A stretch of DNA of 14,352 nt from Methanobacteriaceae archaeon (GCA_030681145.1 JAUXXK010000483.1:1-14352), one strand, 5' to 3'; positions 1 to 8,797 are shown, numbered from the stretch's first letter. Numbers and translations: made by a program. The notes: generated by a model from the sequence alone, not told the origin.

Positions 1-467
1 CAGCCTATGTAAAAATATTAATCATAGCTTGTATGGTTATGGGGATGGCTGCAGGTTCTACCACTGGAGCTATTAAGCTTATAAGAGTAGTGACGATTCT
101 TAAAGGAATTTACTGGGAATTGATGAAAATTTTAACTCCAGAAGGATCTGTAATACCTCGAAAGCTATCTGGAAAAACCATAAGTGATGTAGAAATTAGA
201 GAAGCGAGTGCTTACACATCCATATATTTTGTATTTCTTTTATTTAGTTGGGTTGTTTTAGCCATCTACGGATATGATCCACTTAATTCACTTTATGAAG
301 TGGTTTCGGCTCAGGGAAATGTCGGCCTTAGTATGGGCATTGTATCTCCAGAAATGCCATATATTGCACAAATAGCTATGATTTTTAATATGTGGATAGG
401 TAGGCTGGAGATAATACCGGCTTTGGTTCTTTTTAGAGGTGTTTTAGAATTTTTAAAAAGATATTAA
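1..467 (+). CDS. trkH: TrkH-type potassium uptake channel subunit, C-terminal part (5' end outside window)
   Basis: The frame is open from the left edge (first complete codon at base 3), so only about the last 154 residues of an integral membrane K+ uptake subunit are present. The recognisable signature is the filter loop with a Gly-Ser-Thr-Thr-Gly core followed by A-I-K, matching the last selectivity-filter repeat of the Trk/Ktr/HKT family. It is followed by two further hydrophobic stretches, one of which ends in the conserved late half-helix region with N-V-G-L-S. The next gene on the same strand is trkA, whose product gates this channel, which supports the call. A start at base 33 would be internal to the family domain and is not real. 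Family assignment is confident; which Trk/Ktr subtype is not resolvable from this fragment. Confidence 0.9.
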   Translation, partial: AYVKILIIACMVMGMAAGSTTGAIKLIRVVTILKGIYWELMKILTPEGSVIPRKLSGKTISDVEIREASAYTSIYFVFLLFSWVVLAIYGYDPLNSLYEVVSAQGNVGLSMGIVSPEMPYIAQIAMIFNMWIGRLEIIPALVLFRGVLEFLKRY

Positions 468-634
468 GTGATTGATAATGAATTAGAAAATAAATTTTAA
501 GAACAAAGCTTATTAATATGAATGGTTAAAGACTATCATTCACTAAAATAATGACATTGACTAAAACATTAATAAAAACCGATATTTTATTTATTTGATT
601 ATTAATACATAAATTGATTATTTAAGGTGCAAAT

Positions 635-1285
635 ATGTATGTAGTTATAATGGGGGGAGGTAGAGTAGGTTTAACTCTAGCAAACCTTTTAATTTCTGAT
701 GGCCATGACGTCACTCTTATTGAAAATGACGAATCATTGTGTGGTAATGCAGCAGTAGAATTAGACGCTCTTGTGATATGTGGTAATGGAACTAACACCA
801 AGACATTAGAAGAATCAAATATAAGCGATGCTGATGTTTTTGTAGCTGCTACAGGTAATGATGAAGCAAATTTACTATCATGTATCTTGGTGCGAGAATA
901 TAATATCCCCAAAATTATTGCCAGGGTAAGTAATATCGATCACGAAGAAGCATTCCGTAAAGTAGGAATCGATGGAGTTATAAGTCCCGAGCGAACAGCC
1001 GCAGGATACCTTGAAAAACTTATAACTAGACCAAAAGTAGCTGATTTGATTGTCCTTGGGCATGGTGATGCTGAAATACTTGACATGACTGTTAGAAACA
1101 AAAAAATAATTGGAAAACGTGTTGGTGATATTTCTCCAACTGATAATTATATTATTGTATCAATCTATAATAACGGAAGCATTGAAATACCCAGAGAAGA
1201 TATGATACTTAACAAAGGTAGTAAAGTATCAGTTTTAGTAAAAATTGGGGCAGTTAAAGAAGTTACTAAGCTTTTCACCAGTTAG
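635..1285 (+). CDS. trkA: TrkA potassium uptake regulatory protein (RCK: TrkA-N + TrkA-C)
   Basis: Cytosolic gating subunit of the Trk potassium transporter; the family binds NAD(H) or other nucleotides and forms a ring below TrkH. The 216-aa product begins with a Rossmann fold: glycine motif G7-x-G9-x-x-G12 and an acidic residue at the end of strand 2 (E30), as expected for adenosine-ribose binding. Residues 1-120 are TrkA-N; about 135-216 form TrkA-C, a small regulatory domain. Length matches single-RCK archaeal TrkA proteins. An AAGGTG ribosome binding site at 624-629 lies five bases before the ATG. It follows trkH by 167 bp of AT-rich DNA on the same strand, so it may have its own promoter. 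No damage is visible. Confidence 0.93.
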   Translation: MYVVIMGGGRVGLTLANLLISDGHDVTLIENDESLCGNAAVELDALVICGNGTNTKTLEESNISDADVFVAATGNDEANLLSCILVREYNIPKIIARVSNIDHEEAFRKVGIDGVISPERTAAGYLEKLITRPKVADLIVLGHGDAEILDMTVRNKKIIGKRVGDISPTDNYIIVSIYNNGSIEIPREDMILNKGSKVSVLVKIGAVKEVTKLFTS

Positions 1286-1312
1286 TGCACTTCCATATGT
1301 TTAGGGGATTTT

Positions 1313-2257
1313 ATGGATTTATTTACTCATTTTTTAATTCCTTATATCATTTTATTCTTTGCAGGTTCCAAAAATAAACTTGAAGGCGCATTTGGCGGAA
1401 TTTCAATAGATTTTGATGTTTTATTAGTTTTTGCTGGATTTTTATTTCCTGAGATTTTCATTTTAACACACAGGGGAATTACACATTCCTTTATATTTGG
1501 ATTTTTATCAGTTTTAATATTCTTATATATCTTAACAAGGAAACAAATACAAGAATTTGTAGGAAAAATAATAAAAAGAGATTTTAATCTGAAATTTACT
1601 TGGAAAACTGTTTTACTAGCTTATTTTGGAGTAATAATACATTTATTTTTGGATTATTTGACCACCGGAGGCCTTCCAATTTTATATCCATTCACTATGG
1701 AACGATTTAGTGCCCATCTTTATTATTACATAGATGGTGTTACCACCCTGATCTCCTTAACATTACTGGTTATATTATATCTAAAAATAAATTTAAAATT
1801 TAAAAAAATAGCCATGATTATATTTGTAGTAATGTTAATATCTTCAGGAGCCATAAGAGGTTATGAAAAAGTAAACGCATTTAATGCATTTGAAGATGAT
1901 CTGGAAGGTGATTTTAGTCAGATTTCCACATATCCTACCCCAAACATGTTTGTATGGGATACTGTAATTATCGATCCAAAAAATGATAGATATCGGCTTT
2001 ATGAATATAATGGTATTACCAATGAAAAATTATTCCAGGGGGCCTACGAGGGCCTTACCGTTGAAAACGGAAGTTATTCCTCGGCATTATCAGCTATTAA
2101 AAAAGCCAATCAAATAACTGAAGTCCAGAGATTCATGTGGTATACCGATTACATTTGTATTAATGCCAAGTTTGAAAACAATCAATGGAAAATAACTTAT
2201 TTAAACTTTTTAGGTGGGCATTATACCAACAACAATCTAACGGTTTATGTTAATTAA
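1313..2257 (+). CDS. YdjM/DUF457-family membrane-bound metal-dependent hydrolase-like protein
   Basis: A 314-aa membrane protein of the YdjM/DUF457 superfamily. Conserved polar residues sit between hydrophobic helices as in that family: H6 near the N-terminus, D33/D35, the H53-R-G-I-T-H58-S motif, H110 with D114 four residues on, and D141. These are candidate metal ligands. About five transmembrane segments lie within residues 8-180. Residues 185-314 form a hydrophilic C-terminal domain, probably outside the membrane, with a P-T-P-N-x-F-x-W element resembling the tail of Bacillus YfhP-like members. The physiological substrate of the family is unknown. The gene starts 27 bp after trkA, with AGGGGAT just upstream of the ATG, and is probably cotranscribed; that spacing gives no firm functional link to potassium transport. 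Confidence 0.8.
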   Translation: MDLFTHFLIPYIILFFAGSKNKLEGAFGGISIDFDVLLVFAGFLFPEIFILTHRGITHSFIFGFLSVLIFLYILTRKQIQEFVGKIIKRDFNLKFTWKTVLLAYFGVIIHLFLDYLTTGGLPILYPFTMERFSAHLYYYIDGVTTLISLTLLVILYLKINLKFKKIAMIIFVVMLISSGAIRGYEKVNAFNAFEDDLEGDFSQISTYPTPNMFVWDTVIIDPKNDRYRLYEYNGITNEKLFQGAYEGLTVENGSYSSALSAIKKANQITEVQRFMWYTDYICINAKFENNQWKITYLNFLGGHYTNNNLTVYVN

Positions 2258-2288
2258 TATTCATTAAATTTTTTACTTTTTCAAGTCT

Positions 2289-2906
2289 TTAAAATCCACT
2301 GGCCATTTGATATGACATTTTAAGGTGTTGATGGGCATTTTTAGTCCAGGGTCCATGCCCTGGAAGAAGATATTCCGCATCAAAATTTAAAAGTTTTTTC
2401 AGTGAATTAATCATATCTTCCTGGTTTCCACCAATATCCATTCTACCAATTCCACCATTCGCAAATACCGTATCCCCTGAAATTAATATTTCCCCATCAG
2501 AAAGACATATTCCTCCCCGAGTATGCCCAGGTGTATGAATAACTTCAAAATCAGCTATTTTATCACCTTCTTTAAGTTTTTTAGTTATCATGGAGGGTTT
2601 AGTAGATTTACCAAACATATATGCTGCGGTAGCCATATTATCCCCTAATTCCAATGCTGACGCATCTTCACTGTGAATAAATATATCAGCTGAAAACAAA
2701 GAATTACCACCGGTATGGTCAAAGTGGCAATGGGTGTTTACAATGGTTGAAATGTCTTCAGGATTAATATTTGCTTTTAAAATTTCAGAAAAAATATAAT
2801 CAGCATTTTCTCCGGTCCCGGTATCTATAATAATATCCCCTGCAATGTAAATGTTAGAATCATAGCCTAAACCAGCTATAAAAATAACATCATTTATTTT
2901 TTCCAT
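2289..2906 (-). CDS. MBL-fold metallo-hydrolase (glyoxalase II-like)
   Basis: A complete metallo-beta-lactamase-fold hydrolase. Counting from a GTG at 2915, the metal ligands are H62-C-H64-F-D66-H67 (the HxHxDH motif), H131 in P-G-H-T, D148 in S-G-D-T, and H187 in P-G-H-G, all present, so a dinuclear Zn or Fe/Zn site is expected. The spacing and G-D-T-V-F motif fit the hydroxyacylglutathione hydrolase-like subgroup; the substrate is unknown. I place the start at the ATG at 2906 (205 aa), because the upstream GTG lies inside the ribosome binding site AAGGTGA (2912-2918), five bases before that ATG. It is convergent with the membrane-protein gene, 31 bp away, and is likely transcribed alone. 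Confidence 0.88.
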   Translation of the reverse strand: MEKINDVIFIAGLGYDSNIYIAGDIIIDTGTGENADYIFSEILKANINPEDISTIVNTHCHFDHTGGNSLFSADIFIHSEDASALELGDNMATAAYMFGKSTKPSMITKKLKEGDKIADFEVIHTPGHTRGGICLSDGEILISGDTVFANGGIGRMDIGGNQEDMINSLKKLLNFDAEYLLPGHGPWTKNAHQHLKMSYQMASGF

Positions 2907-3034
2907 ATATTTCACCTTAAATTAAAATTATCCAAAAATATCTTTAAAATATTTATTCAATATAATAAAATAAATATATAATATTTGTTCATAAAATTAG
3001 TTTTATAAATTTTTATTAATTAGAAAAGTAGTAA

Positions 3035-3187
<153 letters not shown>

Positions 3188-3232
3188 TTATAATTGGTTT
3201 TTTAATAATAAAATAATTTCTTAGATGATTTC

Positions 3233-3307
<75 letters not shown>

Positions 3308-3330
3308 ATAGTAAATAACTAGTAGATGGA

Positions 3331-3343
3331 TTAAATATTTAAA
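3331..3343 (-). promoter_or_regulatory. Probable TATA box of tRNA-Cys
   Basis: TTTAAATATTTAA on the minus strand is centred about 30 bp upstream of the first base of tRNA-Cys, the usual archaeal TATA distance for a transcript starting at or just before the tRNA. Confidence 0.55.
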
Positions 3344-3846
3344 CCTTGCGGATGATTCATTCTTGATTTTGTATTAATATTTAAGAATGATATTGGAAAA
3401 ATGTTAATAAATTAGAAATAAGTTAAAAATAGTGAAAAATGAAGTTAAATGGTATTTAGATAGGAACCAATGCATTTACAAATATAATTTTTTGCTTGGC
3501 GATTATAATACGTCCATAACTAATCTTTAAAAAGATAAAATATATGTCCATCTTGTCTATTAATGCATGCTTCAAGTCATTAGGTTTGTCTCATCTTAAT
3601 ATCTTTATACTATTAAATTTCAGCGAAAATCCAATTATGCCATAAATCGCATTGAAATATTTATTTATCACTATTTAAAATCAAAAAACCGACTTGAAAA
3701 CATAAATTCATCAAAATTCAAAAAGTTTATAAAAATAATTTTAGATTAGTGAATGCAATTAAATTTTCAATAGAATATGTATCATAGATAATAATAGAAA
3801 TAAATTATCTTAAAAATAATAATGAAATTAAAAATAATTAAAAATT
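3344..3846. other. AT-rich intergenic region of about 500 bp, no gene recognised
   Basis: This is the largest gap in the window, between the tRNA-Cys promoter and the end of hjc. All frames are broken by stops and no tRNA, CRISPR repeat, insertion-sequence end or long direct repeat is visible. A few short AT-rich inverted repeats occur, such as ATCTTT/AAAGAT at 3523-3536, but chance explains them. One weak box C/D-like arrangement on the minus strand near 3615-3680 was considered and not accepted. A small RNA here cannot be excluded by eye. Confidence 0.5.
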
Positions 3847-4272
3847 TTATTCCGTCTTTTCTTCTAAAAATTTGATTTGGCGATCTTTTCCAACCAATTC
3901 ATTTATTTCCATACCTTTTTCCAGTGCAAGGTCTTTATCTAATCTATAATTCTCACTTCGAGTTTGAAAAAGATCTTCTGGTGATAAAAATCTCCATTTT
4001 TTATATTTAAATTTGATTCCAACATATGGTTGAGCTCCGAAAATTTGAGAAAATTCACAAAGGCCTTGAATTTTTTGAGAATCTATGTATATTCTATCTT
4101 TAGTCGTGGTTTTTACTTCAATAGCCAAATATATTTCACCATTTCCTGCTAAAACATCAGGTAAAGGTTTTTTTGTAGCTCCACCGGATGCAGGGGCCCT
4201 CATAGCAGCAAAATTTTCATCCCATAATATACGAACCAGGTCCCTTTCTTCTTTCGATCCTTTTTTTACCAT
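3847..4272 (-). CDS. hjc: Archaeal Holliday junction resolvase Hjc
   Basis: Structure-specific endonuclease that resolves four-way DNA junctions in recombination and fork repair. The 141-aa product has the archaeal Hjc/PD-(D/E)xK signature: E9-R10 after the K-K-G-S-K-x-E leader, R25-A-P-A-S-G-G loop with S29, P-D39, and E52-x-K54, all at positions matching characterised Hjc proteins. The catalytic set is therefore intact. Residues 105-141 form a charged C-terminal tail beyond the core fold. The ATG at 4272 gives the standard N-terminus. The upstream 99-aa gene ends 61 bp before, on the same strand, so cotranscription is possible but a TATA-like TTATTTTATTAA also lies in that gap. Confidence 0.94.
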   Translation of the reverse strand: MVKKGSKEERDLVRILWDENFAAMRAPASGGATKKPLPDVLAGNGEIYLAIEVKTTTKDRIYIDSQKIQGLCEFSQIFGAQPYVGIKFKYKKWRFLSPEDLFQTRSENYRLDKDLALEKGMEINELVGKDRQIKFLEEKTE

Positions 4273-4333
4273 TAAAATTCCAGCCAGATAATCAAAAATA
4301 TCAAATTAATAAAATAAGCGAATATTAATTAAG

Positions 4334-4633
4334 TTAGATGCAGCTTTCAATTTTTTCTGCATTGAATGTTCCACTTCCAGATTGTTCACGTATCCATTCT
4401 ATAAAAGCATTTTTCACAATTATATGTTTATCTAACAGAACAATATCAAAACTTTCCCCTGGTCGCCGATATTCAGGTTCATCAGTAAAAAAACGATTGA
4501 AAGTTCCTGTAAAGCGATATTTATTTTTTACAAACCATTGAGTAACATATACTCCATCCATGGTGCCTATCTGTTTACCATTACGTAGAACTTGAGCCCT
4601 AAAACAACCATAAGTTCTTTCCATTTTTATCAT
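4334..4633 (-). CDS. Hypothetical protein, 99 aa
   Basis: I do not recognise this family. The product is soluble, with no signal peptide or transmembrane segment. The first 70 residues look beta-rich (alternating hydrophobic and polar residues, several G-turns and aromatics, including Y-V-T-Q-W-F-V-K), and the last third could be helical with an acidic face (A-F-I-E-W-I-R-E-Q). The sequence reads as a real coding region: a GGATGAT element precedes the ATG at 4633 by five bases, and no overlapping gene competes. A second in-frame ATG three codons later is an alternative start. It lies upstream of hjc on the same strand and might be cotranscribed with it; that does not establish a repair function. 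Confidence 0.65.
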   Translation of the reverse strand: MIKMERTYGCFRAQVLRNGKQIGTMDGVYVTQWFVKNKYRFTGTFNRFFTDEPEYRRPGESFDIVLLDKHIIVKNAFIEWIREQSGSGTFNAEKIESCI

Positions 4634-4784
4634 CAGATATCATCCATGAAAAATTATAAAATTAGTTATTAACTTAGTTGGTAATTAAATTACTTAAACC
4701 TATTATGTTAAAATGGATTATGATTAAATTAGATGATTAATAGATAAAATTAGCCATTAATCGTTGATATTAAAATTAGAGTAT

Positions 4785-4887
<103 letters not shown>

Positions 4888-4913
4888 AAACAAATGTTTA
4901 TTCTATGTAAATG

Positions 4914-4922
4914 AAATATATC
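4914..4922 (-). promoter_or_regulatory. Probable TATA box of tRNA-His
   Basis: GATATATTT on the minus strand is centred about 30 bp upstream of tRNA-His, in the spacer after tRNA-Leu. It suggests that tRNA-His can be transcribed separately as well as from upstream. Confidence 0.5.
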
Positions 4923-4944
4923 TAATTTATGATGGTCGTTCAAA

Positions 4945-5028
<84 letters not shown>

Positions 5029-5060
5029 TAAGGGAAGGCAAAAACATCATACAATATTCA

Positions 5061-5071
5061 TTATAATTAAA
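5061..5071 (-). promoter_or_regulatory. Possible TATA box of tRNA-Leu
   Basis: TTAATTATAA (preceded by further T/A) on the minus strand is centred about 37 bp upstream of tRNA-Leu. The distance is slightly long, allowing a short leader; in DNA this AT-rich the call is tentative. Confidence 0.4.
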
Positions 5072-5140
5072 CCCATCAAAGTGCTTTGCAGCTATCATAA
5101 AAAATACATTTAAGACATTAAACTAATAAAATTTAAAAGA

Positions 5141-5215
5141 TGCTCCGGCCGGGATTCGAACCCGAGTCTTCGGCTCGAAAGGCCGAAATGATTGGCCGGA
5201 CTACACCACCGGAGC
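5141..5215 (-). tRNA. tRNA-Glu (UUC)
   Basis: A 75-nt cloverleaf with acceptor GCTCCGG/CCGGAGC and A73, anticodon stem TCGGC/GCCGA with loop CTTTCGA (anticodon TTC), and T-stem TCGGG/CCCGG with loop TTCGAAT. No CCA is encoded. It sits 53 bp after the CAU tRNA and 112 bp before tRNA-Leu in the same cluster. Confidence 0.96.
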
Positions 5216-5246
5216 ATTAGATATATTTGCATAAAATGTATTTTTA

Positions 5247-5256
5247 ATTTATAAAG
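5247..5256 (-). promoter_or_regulatory. Probable TATA box of tRNA-Glu
   Basis: CTTTATAAAT on the minus strand is centred about 36 bp upstream of tRNA-Glu, inside the spacer after the CAU tRNA, so tRNA-Glu may have its own promoter. Confidence 0.45.
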
Positions 5257-5268
5257 GCATGATTTAAA

Positions 5269-5342
<74 letters not shown>

Positions 5343-5346
5343 AAAG

Positions 5347-5504
<158 letters not shown>

Positions 5505-5526
5505 ATAATTAGGTTGATAGTCATCC

Positions 5527-5534
5527 TATATAAA
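5527..5534 (-). promoter_or_regulatory. Probable TATA box of the five-tRNA cluster
   Basis: TTTATATA on the minus strand is the best TATA box upstream of tRNA-Asn but lies about 110 bp before it, far more than the 30-38 bp seen for the other tRNAs here. No TATA-like sequence is visible at the usual distance, so a leader of roughly 80 nt is predicted. Confidence 0.5.
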
Positions 5535-5653
5535 CGTTTGGGCATAATATTATTGTAAGATAAACAATATTTTGACACTTGAAGTCATTACATTTAAATC
5601 CCAGTTTTTAAAATAATTCATTAAAAATATCTAAACATTTTATAAAAATGGAA

Positions 5654-6079
5654 TTAAAGGCTAAATAATGCAAAAATTGATGCAGCCATGATCAAGATTA
5701 ATGGAATAATCAAAATTATTGTTGATTTTCTCCTAGTAGACAACAATGCATAGATAATAGCAGTGGAAGCACCAATAATAACGGATAATCCCTGCAAAGC
5801 CCAACCTAATACTCCAGAAATAATAACTGTGATTAAACCTCCCACAATAACAATATTCCACTCAAATGTAACTTCAGGAGTATTTTCATAGTTTTGCATT
5901 TTAGAAGATTTTTCTGGATAATCTGATTTATGATAAGTTTCTTCTTTTGATTTTAAGCGAGATTTGATAGGTTTAGAATTCTCAAAGCCATTGAAAGATT
6001 TATTCAAAATTTTTCCACAGTTAGAACAGAATTTGTTACCTTTTTTATTTTTTTCACCACAATTAGAACAATAAACCAT
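5654..6079 (-). CDS. Zinc-ribbon membrane protein
   Basis: An N-terminal zinc ribbon (C-x2-C near the start, then C-S-N-C-G about fourteen residues later, giving a four-cysteine knuckle) is followed by a polar, lysine/serine-rich linker of about 45 residues and three hydrophobic helices at the C-terminus. This is the common archaeal zinc_ribbon plus transmembrane architecture of unknown function; the ribbon is likely cytosolic. I choose the ATG at 6079 (141 aa) because AAGGATGA (6086-6093) is correctly spaced from it, while the ATG at 6088 lies inside that ribosome binding site. A TATA-like ATTTATAAAT at 6151-6160 could drive it. It diverges from the radical SAM gene, 217 bp away. Confidence 0.8.
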   Translation of the reverse strand: MVYCSNCGEKNKKGNKFCSNCGKILNKSFNGFENSKPIKSRLKSKEETYHKSDYPEKSSKMQNYENTPEVTFEWNIVIVGGLITVIISGVLGWALQGLSVIIGASTAIIYALLSTRRKSTIILIIPLILIMAASIFALFSL

Positions 6080-6296
6080 GCTTTTCATCCTTATTAATAG
6101 TTATTCTTTGAATAATTTAAATTGTTTAAAAATTTTTTATTTCAGATTAAATTTATAAATGTAAATATTTATCTTATCATTTTAATTAATTATATACTAT
6201 CTTTAAACTATAAAAAGAAAATTAATATTAAATAATAATATACTATTTCTCTAATAATATAGTTTCAATTTAATTTTTAATAAATTAGGGTGCAGA

Positions 6297-7301
6297 ATGC
6301 AATTAATAAAAAAATTAGAAGAATTTAAAATCCTGGATTTAATGGAAAAGGCTAATAAAATAACGCTCCAGGAACATGGGCCCCATATTACATTAGAAAG
6401 GGCCATTTTTCTTTCATGGTGGTGTGATAAAGGAGACTGTGCTTTTTGTTATATGAGTACCCAAAAATCAAATATTGAAAATCCTAAAACTGCTAGAAGA
6501 AAAGTAAATGCAATTTTAGCAGAAGCAGAGCTTTGCAGACGTATGGGATGGAATATTGAATTTCTTTCTGGGGGATATGGTTCATTCAGCACTTCAGAAA
6601 TAAAATCAATTGCCCATAAAATATATGATATAACTAAAAAGCCTGTTTGGTTAAATATTGGTATAACCCAAGATATTGAAAAATATGGGGAAGAAATTGA
6701 AGGAATTACTGGTGCAGTGGAAATGGCTAATCCTGAAAAACAAAAAAAAGTTTGCCCCAGCAAAAGTATAGAAGAAATAAGCAATATGCTTGAAATTGCC
6801 GGAGGTTTAGGATTTAAAAAAGCTATTACAATTATTCTAGGTCTTGGAGAAACTATTTCAGATTTAAAATATCTTTTTGAAATCATACACGACCTAAAGA
6901 TAGATAGAATAATTTTTTACTCACTTAATGCACATCAAAATACCCCTTTTGAGAATTATCCACAACCAGCATCTTTATATTATGCCGGAGTGGTTGCGGC
7001 CACAAGAATAAAATTCCCTAAACTGGAAATAATTTGTGGAACATGGGTAGATAACTTGGCTAATATGGGACCCTTAATTCTTAGCGGAGCAAATGGATTA
7101 ACTAAATTCCCTCTTTTTAAAATGTTTGGAACAGCCTATGGAAAAAGAGTAGAAGAAGAAGTTTACTGGTCAGGTCGAAAGTTGAAAGGAACTTTTACTG
7201 ATTTTGATCGCTTATCACAGGGTTTTTCAGAAGAAAAGTTGGAACCTTATATAAAAAGATATATTGATAAATGTTTAAAGAACAAATCTATAAATGAATA
7301 A
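6297..7301 (+). CDS. Radical SAM protein of the BioB/HydE/HmdB-like group, CX4CX2C motif
   Basis: A 334-aa radical SAM enzyme, expected to bind a [4Fe-4S] cluster and cleave S-adenosylmethionine. The cluster cysteines are C43, C48 and C51, a CX4CX2C spacing rather than the usual CX3CX2C. Supporting features are the glycine-rich S-G-G-Y-G (residues 91-95) after strand 2, V-E-M-A-N-P (141-146), where BioB-type enzymes have a similar V-E-x-A-N element, and L-G-L-G-E-T (181-186), typical of the BioB/HydE/PylB/HmdB group. HmdB, the iron-guanylylpyridinol cofactor enzyme of methanogens, is a known member with a nonstandard motif (CX5CX2C), so a related methanogen cofactor role is possible but not shown. 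No hmd gene is present. An AGGGTG site (6287-6292) precedes the ATG. It is followed by gatB after 146 bp. Confidence 0.8.
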   Translation: MQLIKKLEEFKILDLMEKANKITLQEHGPHITLERAIFLSWWCDKGDCAFCYMSTQKSNIENPKTARRKVNAILAEAELCRRMGWNIEFLSGGYGSFSTSEIKSIAHKIYDITKKPVWLNIGITQDIEKYGEEIEGITGAVEMANPEKQKKVCPSKSIEEISNMLEIAGGLGFKKAITIILGLGETISDLKYLFEIIHDLKIDRIIFYSLNAHQNTPFENYPQPASLYYAGVVAATRIKFPKLEIICGTWVDNLANMGPLILSGANGLTKFPLFKMFGTAYGKRVEEEVYWSGRKLKGTFTDFDRLSQGFSEEKLEPYIKRYIDKCLKNKSINE

Positions 7302-7307
7302 TATTAG

Positions 7308-7324
7308 CTTATCTTGAGGATAAG
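7308..7324 (+). other. Small hairpin after the radical SAM gene
   Basis: CTTATC (7308-7313) and GATAAG (7319-7324) form a six-pair stem over five bases just after the stop codon. No T-run follows, so it may protect the mRNA 3' end or be incidental. Confidence 0.3.
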
Positions 7325-7447
7325 TATAGTCAATAATAAATACATGATTAATTGTCAAAAATATTATTATTATAATTTTTAATTCAATTGTTTTAACGTT
7401 TATGAGCTGTTAATATCAGCGGATTTGGAGGAGGAATAACTATTAAA

Positions 7448-8797
7448 ATGAAATGCGGACTTGAAATTCACGTTCAGCTAGAGACTGATTCAAAGCTCTT
7501 CTGTGACTGCCATACTAACTATCAAGATGCACCAGCCAATACGAACATATGTCACGTTTGTTTAAATCAACCAGGGGCTAAACCATTTCCAACCAACGAA
7601 AAAGCTCTTGAAGGAGCTCTTAAAATTGCACTTATGCTAGATTGTAAAATAGCAGATGATATTACTTATTTCATGAGAAAACACTACAACTATCCTGATC
7701 TTTCATCAGGATATCAGCGTACTTCTATCCCTATTGGATACGAAGGAGATTTGAATGGAGTACGTATACGGGACGTGCACATGGAAGAAGATCCGGGGCA
7801 GTACAAGCCAGATTTAGGGATTGTAGACTTTAATCGTTCTGGAATACCACTGATAGAAATTGTAACAGAACCAGATATGAGATCTCCCGAAGAAGCCAGA
7901 GAATTCTTAAGAGAACTTATCAGAGTATTAGAGTATAGTGGTAACGCTCGTGGAGAAGGAACCATGCGAGCAGACGTTAATATATCGTTGGAAGGTGGAA
8001 AAAGAGTAGAAATAAAAAATATTAACTCTATAAAAGGCGCTTATAAAGCACTTAAATTTGAAATGGTTCGCCAAAAAAACCTTCTAAAAAGAGGAATTGA
8101 GATTACTCAAGAAACTAGAGCATTCCTAGAAGCACAGATGATAACTGTTTCTATGAGGCTTAAAGAAGGTGCTGAAGACTATCGTTATATTCCTGATCCA
8201 GATTTACCACCAATGAAAGCAGGTGCAGAGCAAGTGGAAACTATCAGAGAAAAAATGCCTGAACCCCCACATATCAAGGTCAAACGTTTCGTGGAAGATT
8301 ATGATTTGGCTGAAGAACACTCTCGAGTTCTCACCTCCGAACTTGAACTGGCAGATGCATTTGAAGAAGTAGTTAAAGCTGTTGATTCCCAGTTTGCAGC
8401 ATTATGGATGAGAGATGAGTTAAAAAGAGTACTTTATTATAATAAATTAAGTTTTGCAGAAAGTAAAATAACCCCTCAAAATCTGGTTGAACTAATGCAG
8501 ATGGTAAAACAAAAAGAAATAACCATCAAAGCAGGTCAGCGTATAATAGAAAAAATGCCGCTCAATTTAAAATCTCCTAAAGAGATTGCTAGAAATATGG
8601 GTTTAGTTGGAATTGTGAATGAAGATGAAATTATTCAAGCAGCTCAGCAAGCCATAGATGAAAATCCAGAGGCTGTTTCAGATTATCATGAAGGGAAGGC
8701 GGCCGCTTTGAATTTTTTAGTTGGGCAAGTGATGCGTTTAACTAGAGGAAAATCAGAACCAGGACGCACAGTTGAAATATTAAAAGAAATGCTTTAA
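7448..8797 (+). CDS. gatB: Asp-tRNA(Asn)/Glu-tRNA(Gln) amidotransferase subunit B
   Basis: tRNA-binding and kinase-like subunit of GatCAB, which phosphorylates and amidates Asp on tRNA-Asn (in archaea GatDE handles Glu-tRNA-Gln). The 449-aa length is normal. The N-terminus K-C-G-L-E-I-H-V-Q-L is the family hallmark; C19-x-C21 and C35-x2-C38 form the zinc site; D-V-N-I-S and the Y-R-Y-I-P-D-P-D-L-P motif follow in the catalytic cradle; the last 150 residues are the helical and YqeY-like tail that contacts the tRNA, ending in G-x-T-V-E-I-L-K-E. A strong GGAGGAGG (7427-7434) lies 13 bases before the ATG, unusually far, but no better in-frame start exists. gatA and gatC are not in the window. tRNA-Asn, its likely substrate, is encoded nearby. 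Confidence 0.96.
   Translation: MKCGLEIHVQLETDSKLFCDCHTNYQDAPANTNICHVCLNQPGAKPFPTNEKALEGALKIALMLDCKIADDITYFMRKHYNYPDLSSGYQRTSIPIGYEGDLNGVRIRDVHMEEDPGQYKPDLGIVDFNRSGIPLIEIVTEPDMRSPEEAREFLRELIRVLEYSGNARGEGTMRADVNISLEGGKRVEIKNINSIKGAYKALKFEMVRQKNLLKRGIEITQETRAFLEAQMITVSMRLKEGAEDYRYIPDPDLPPMKAGAEQVETIREKMPEPPHIKVKRFVEDYDLAEEHSRVLTSELELADAFEEVVKAVDSQFAALWMRDELKRVLYYNKLSFAESKITPQNLVELMQMVKQKEITIKAGQRIIEKMPLNLKSPKEIARNMGLVGIVNEDEIIQAAQQAIDENPEAVSDYHEGKAAALNFLVGQVMRLTRGKSEPGRTVEILKEML

Noticed and set aside
622..912. Minus-strand open frame overlapping trkA
   Set aside because: It is antisense to the conserved Rossmann domain of TrkA and lacks any recognisable motif or start signal.
3615..3680. Possible stand-alone box C/D RNA on the minus strand: GTGATAA, about 45 bases, CTGA, flanked by TTAAAT/ATTTAA
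   Set aside because: Box C has the G that should pair with box D changed to A, there is no internal C'/D' pair, and flanking complementarity is pure A/T, so chance is more likely.
6449..6886. 145-codon open frame on the minus strand inside the radical SAM gene
   Set aside because: It is antisense to a gene with clear family motifs and has low-complexity composition typical of a shadow frame.
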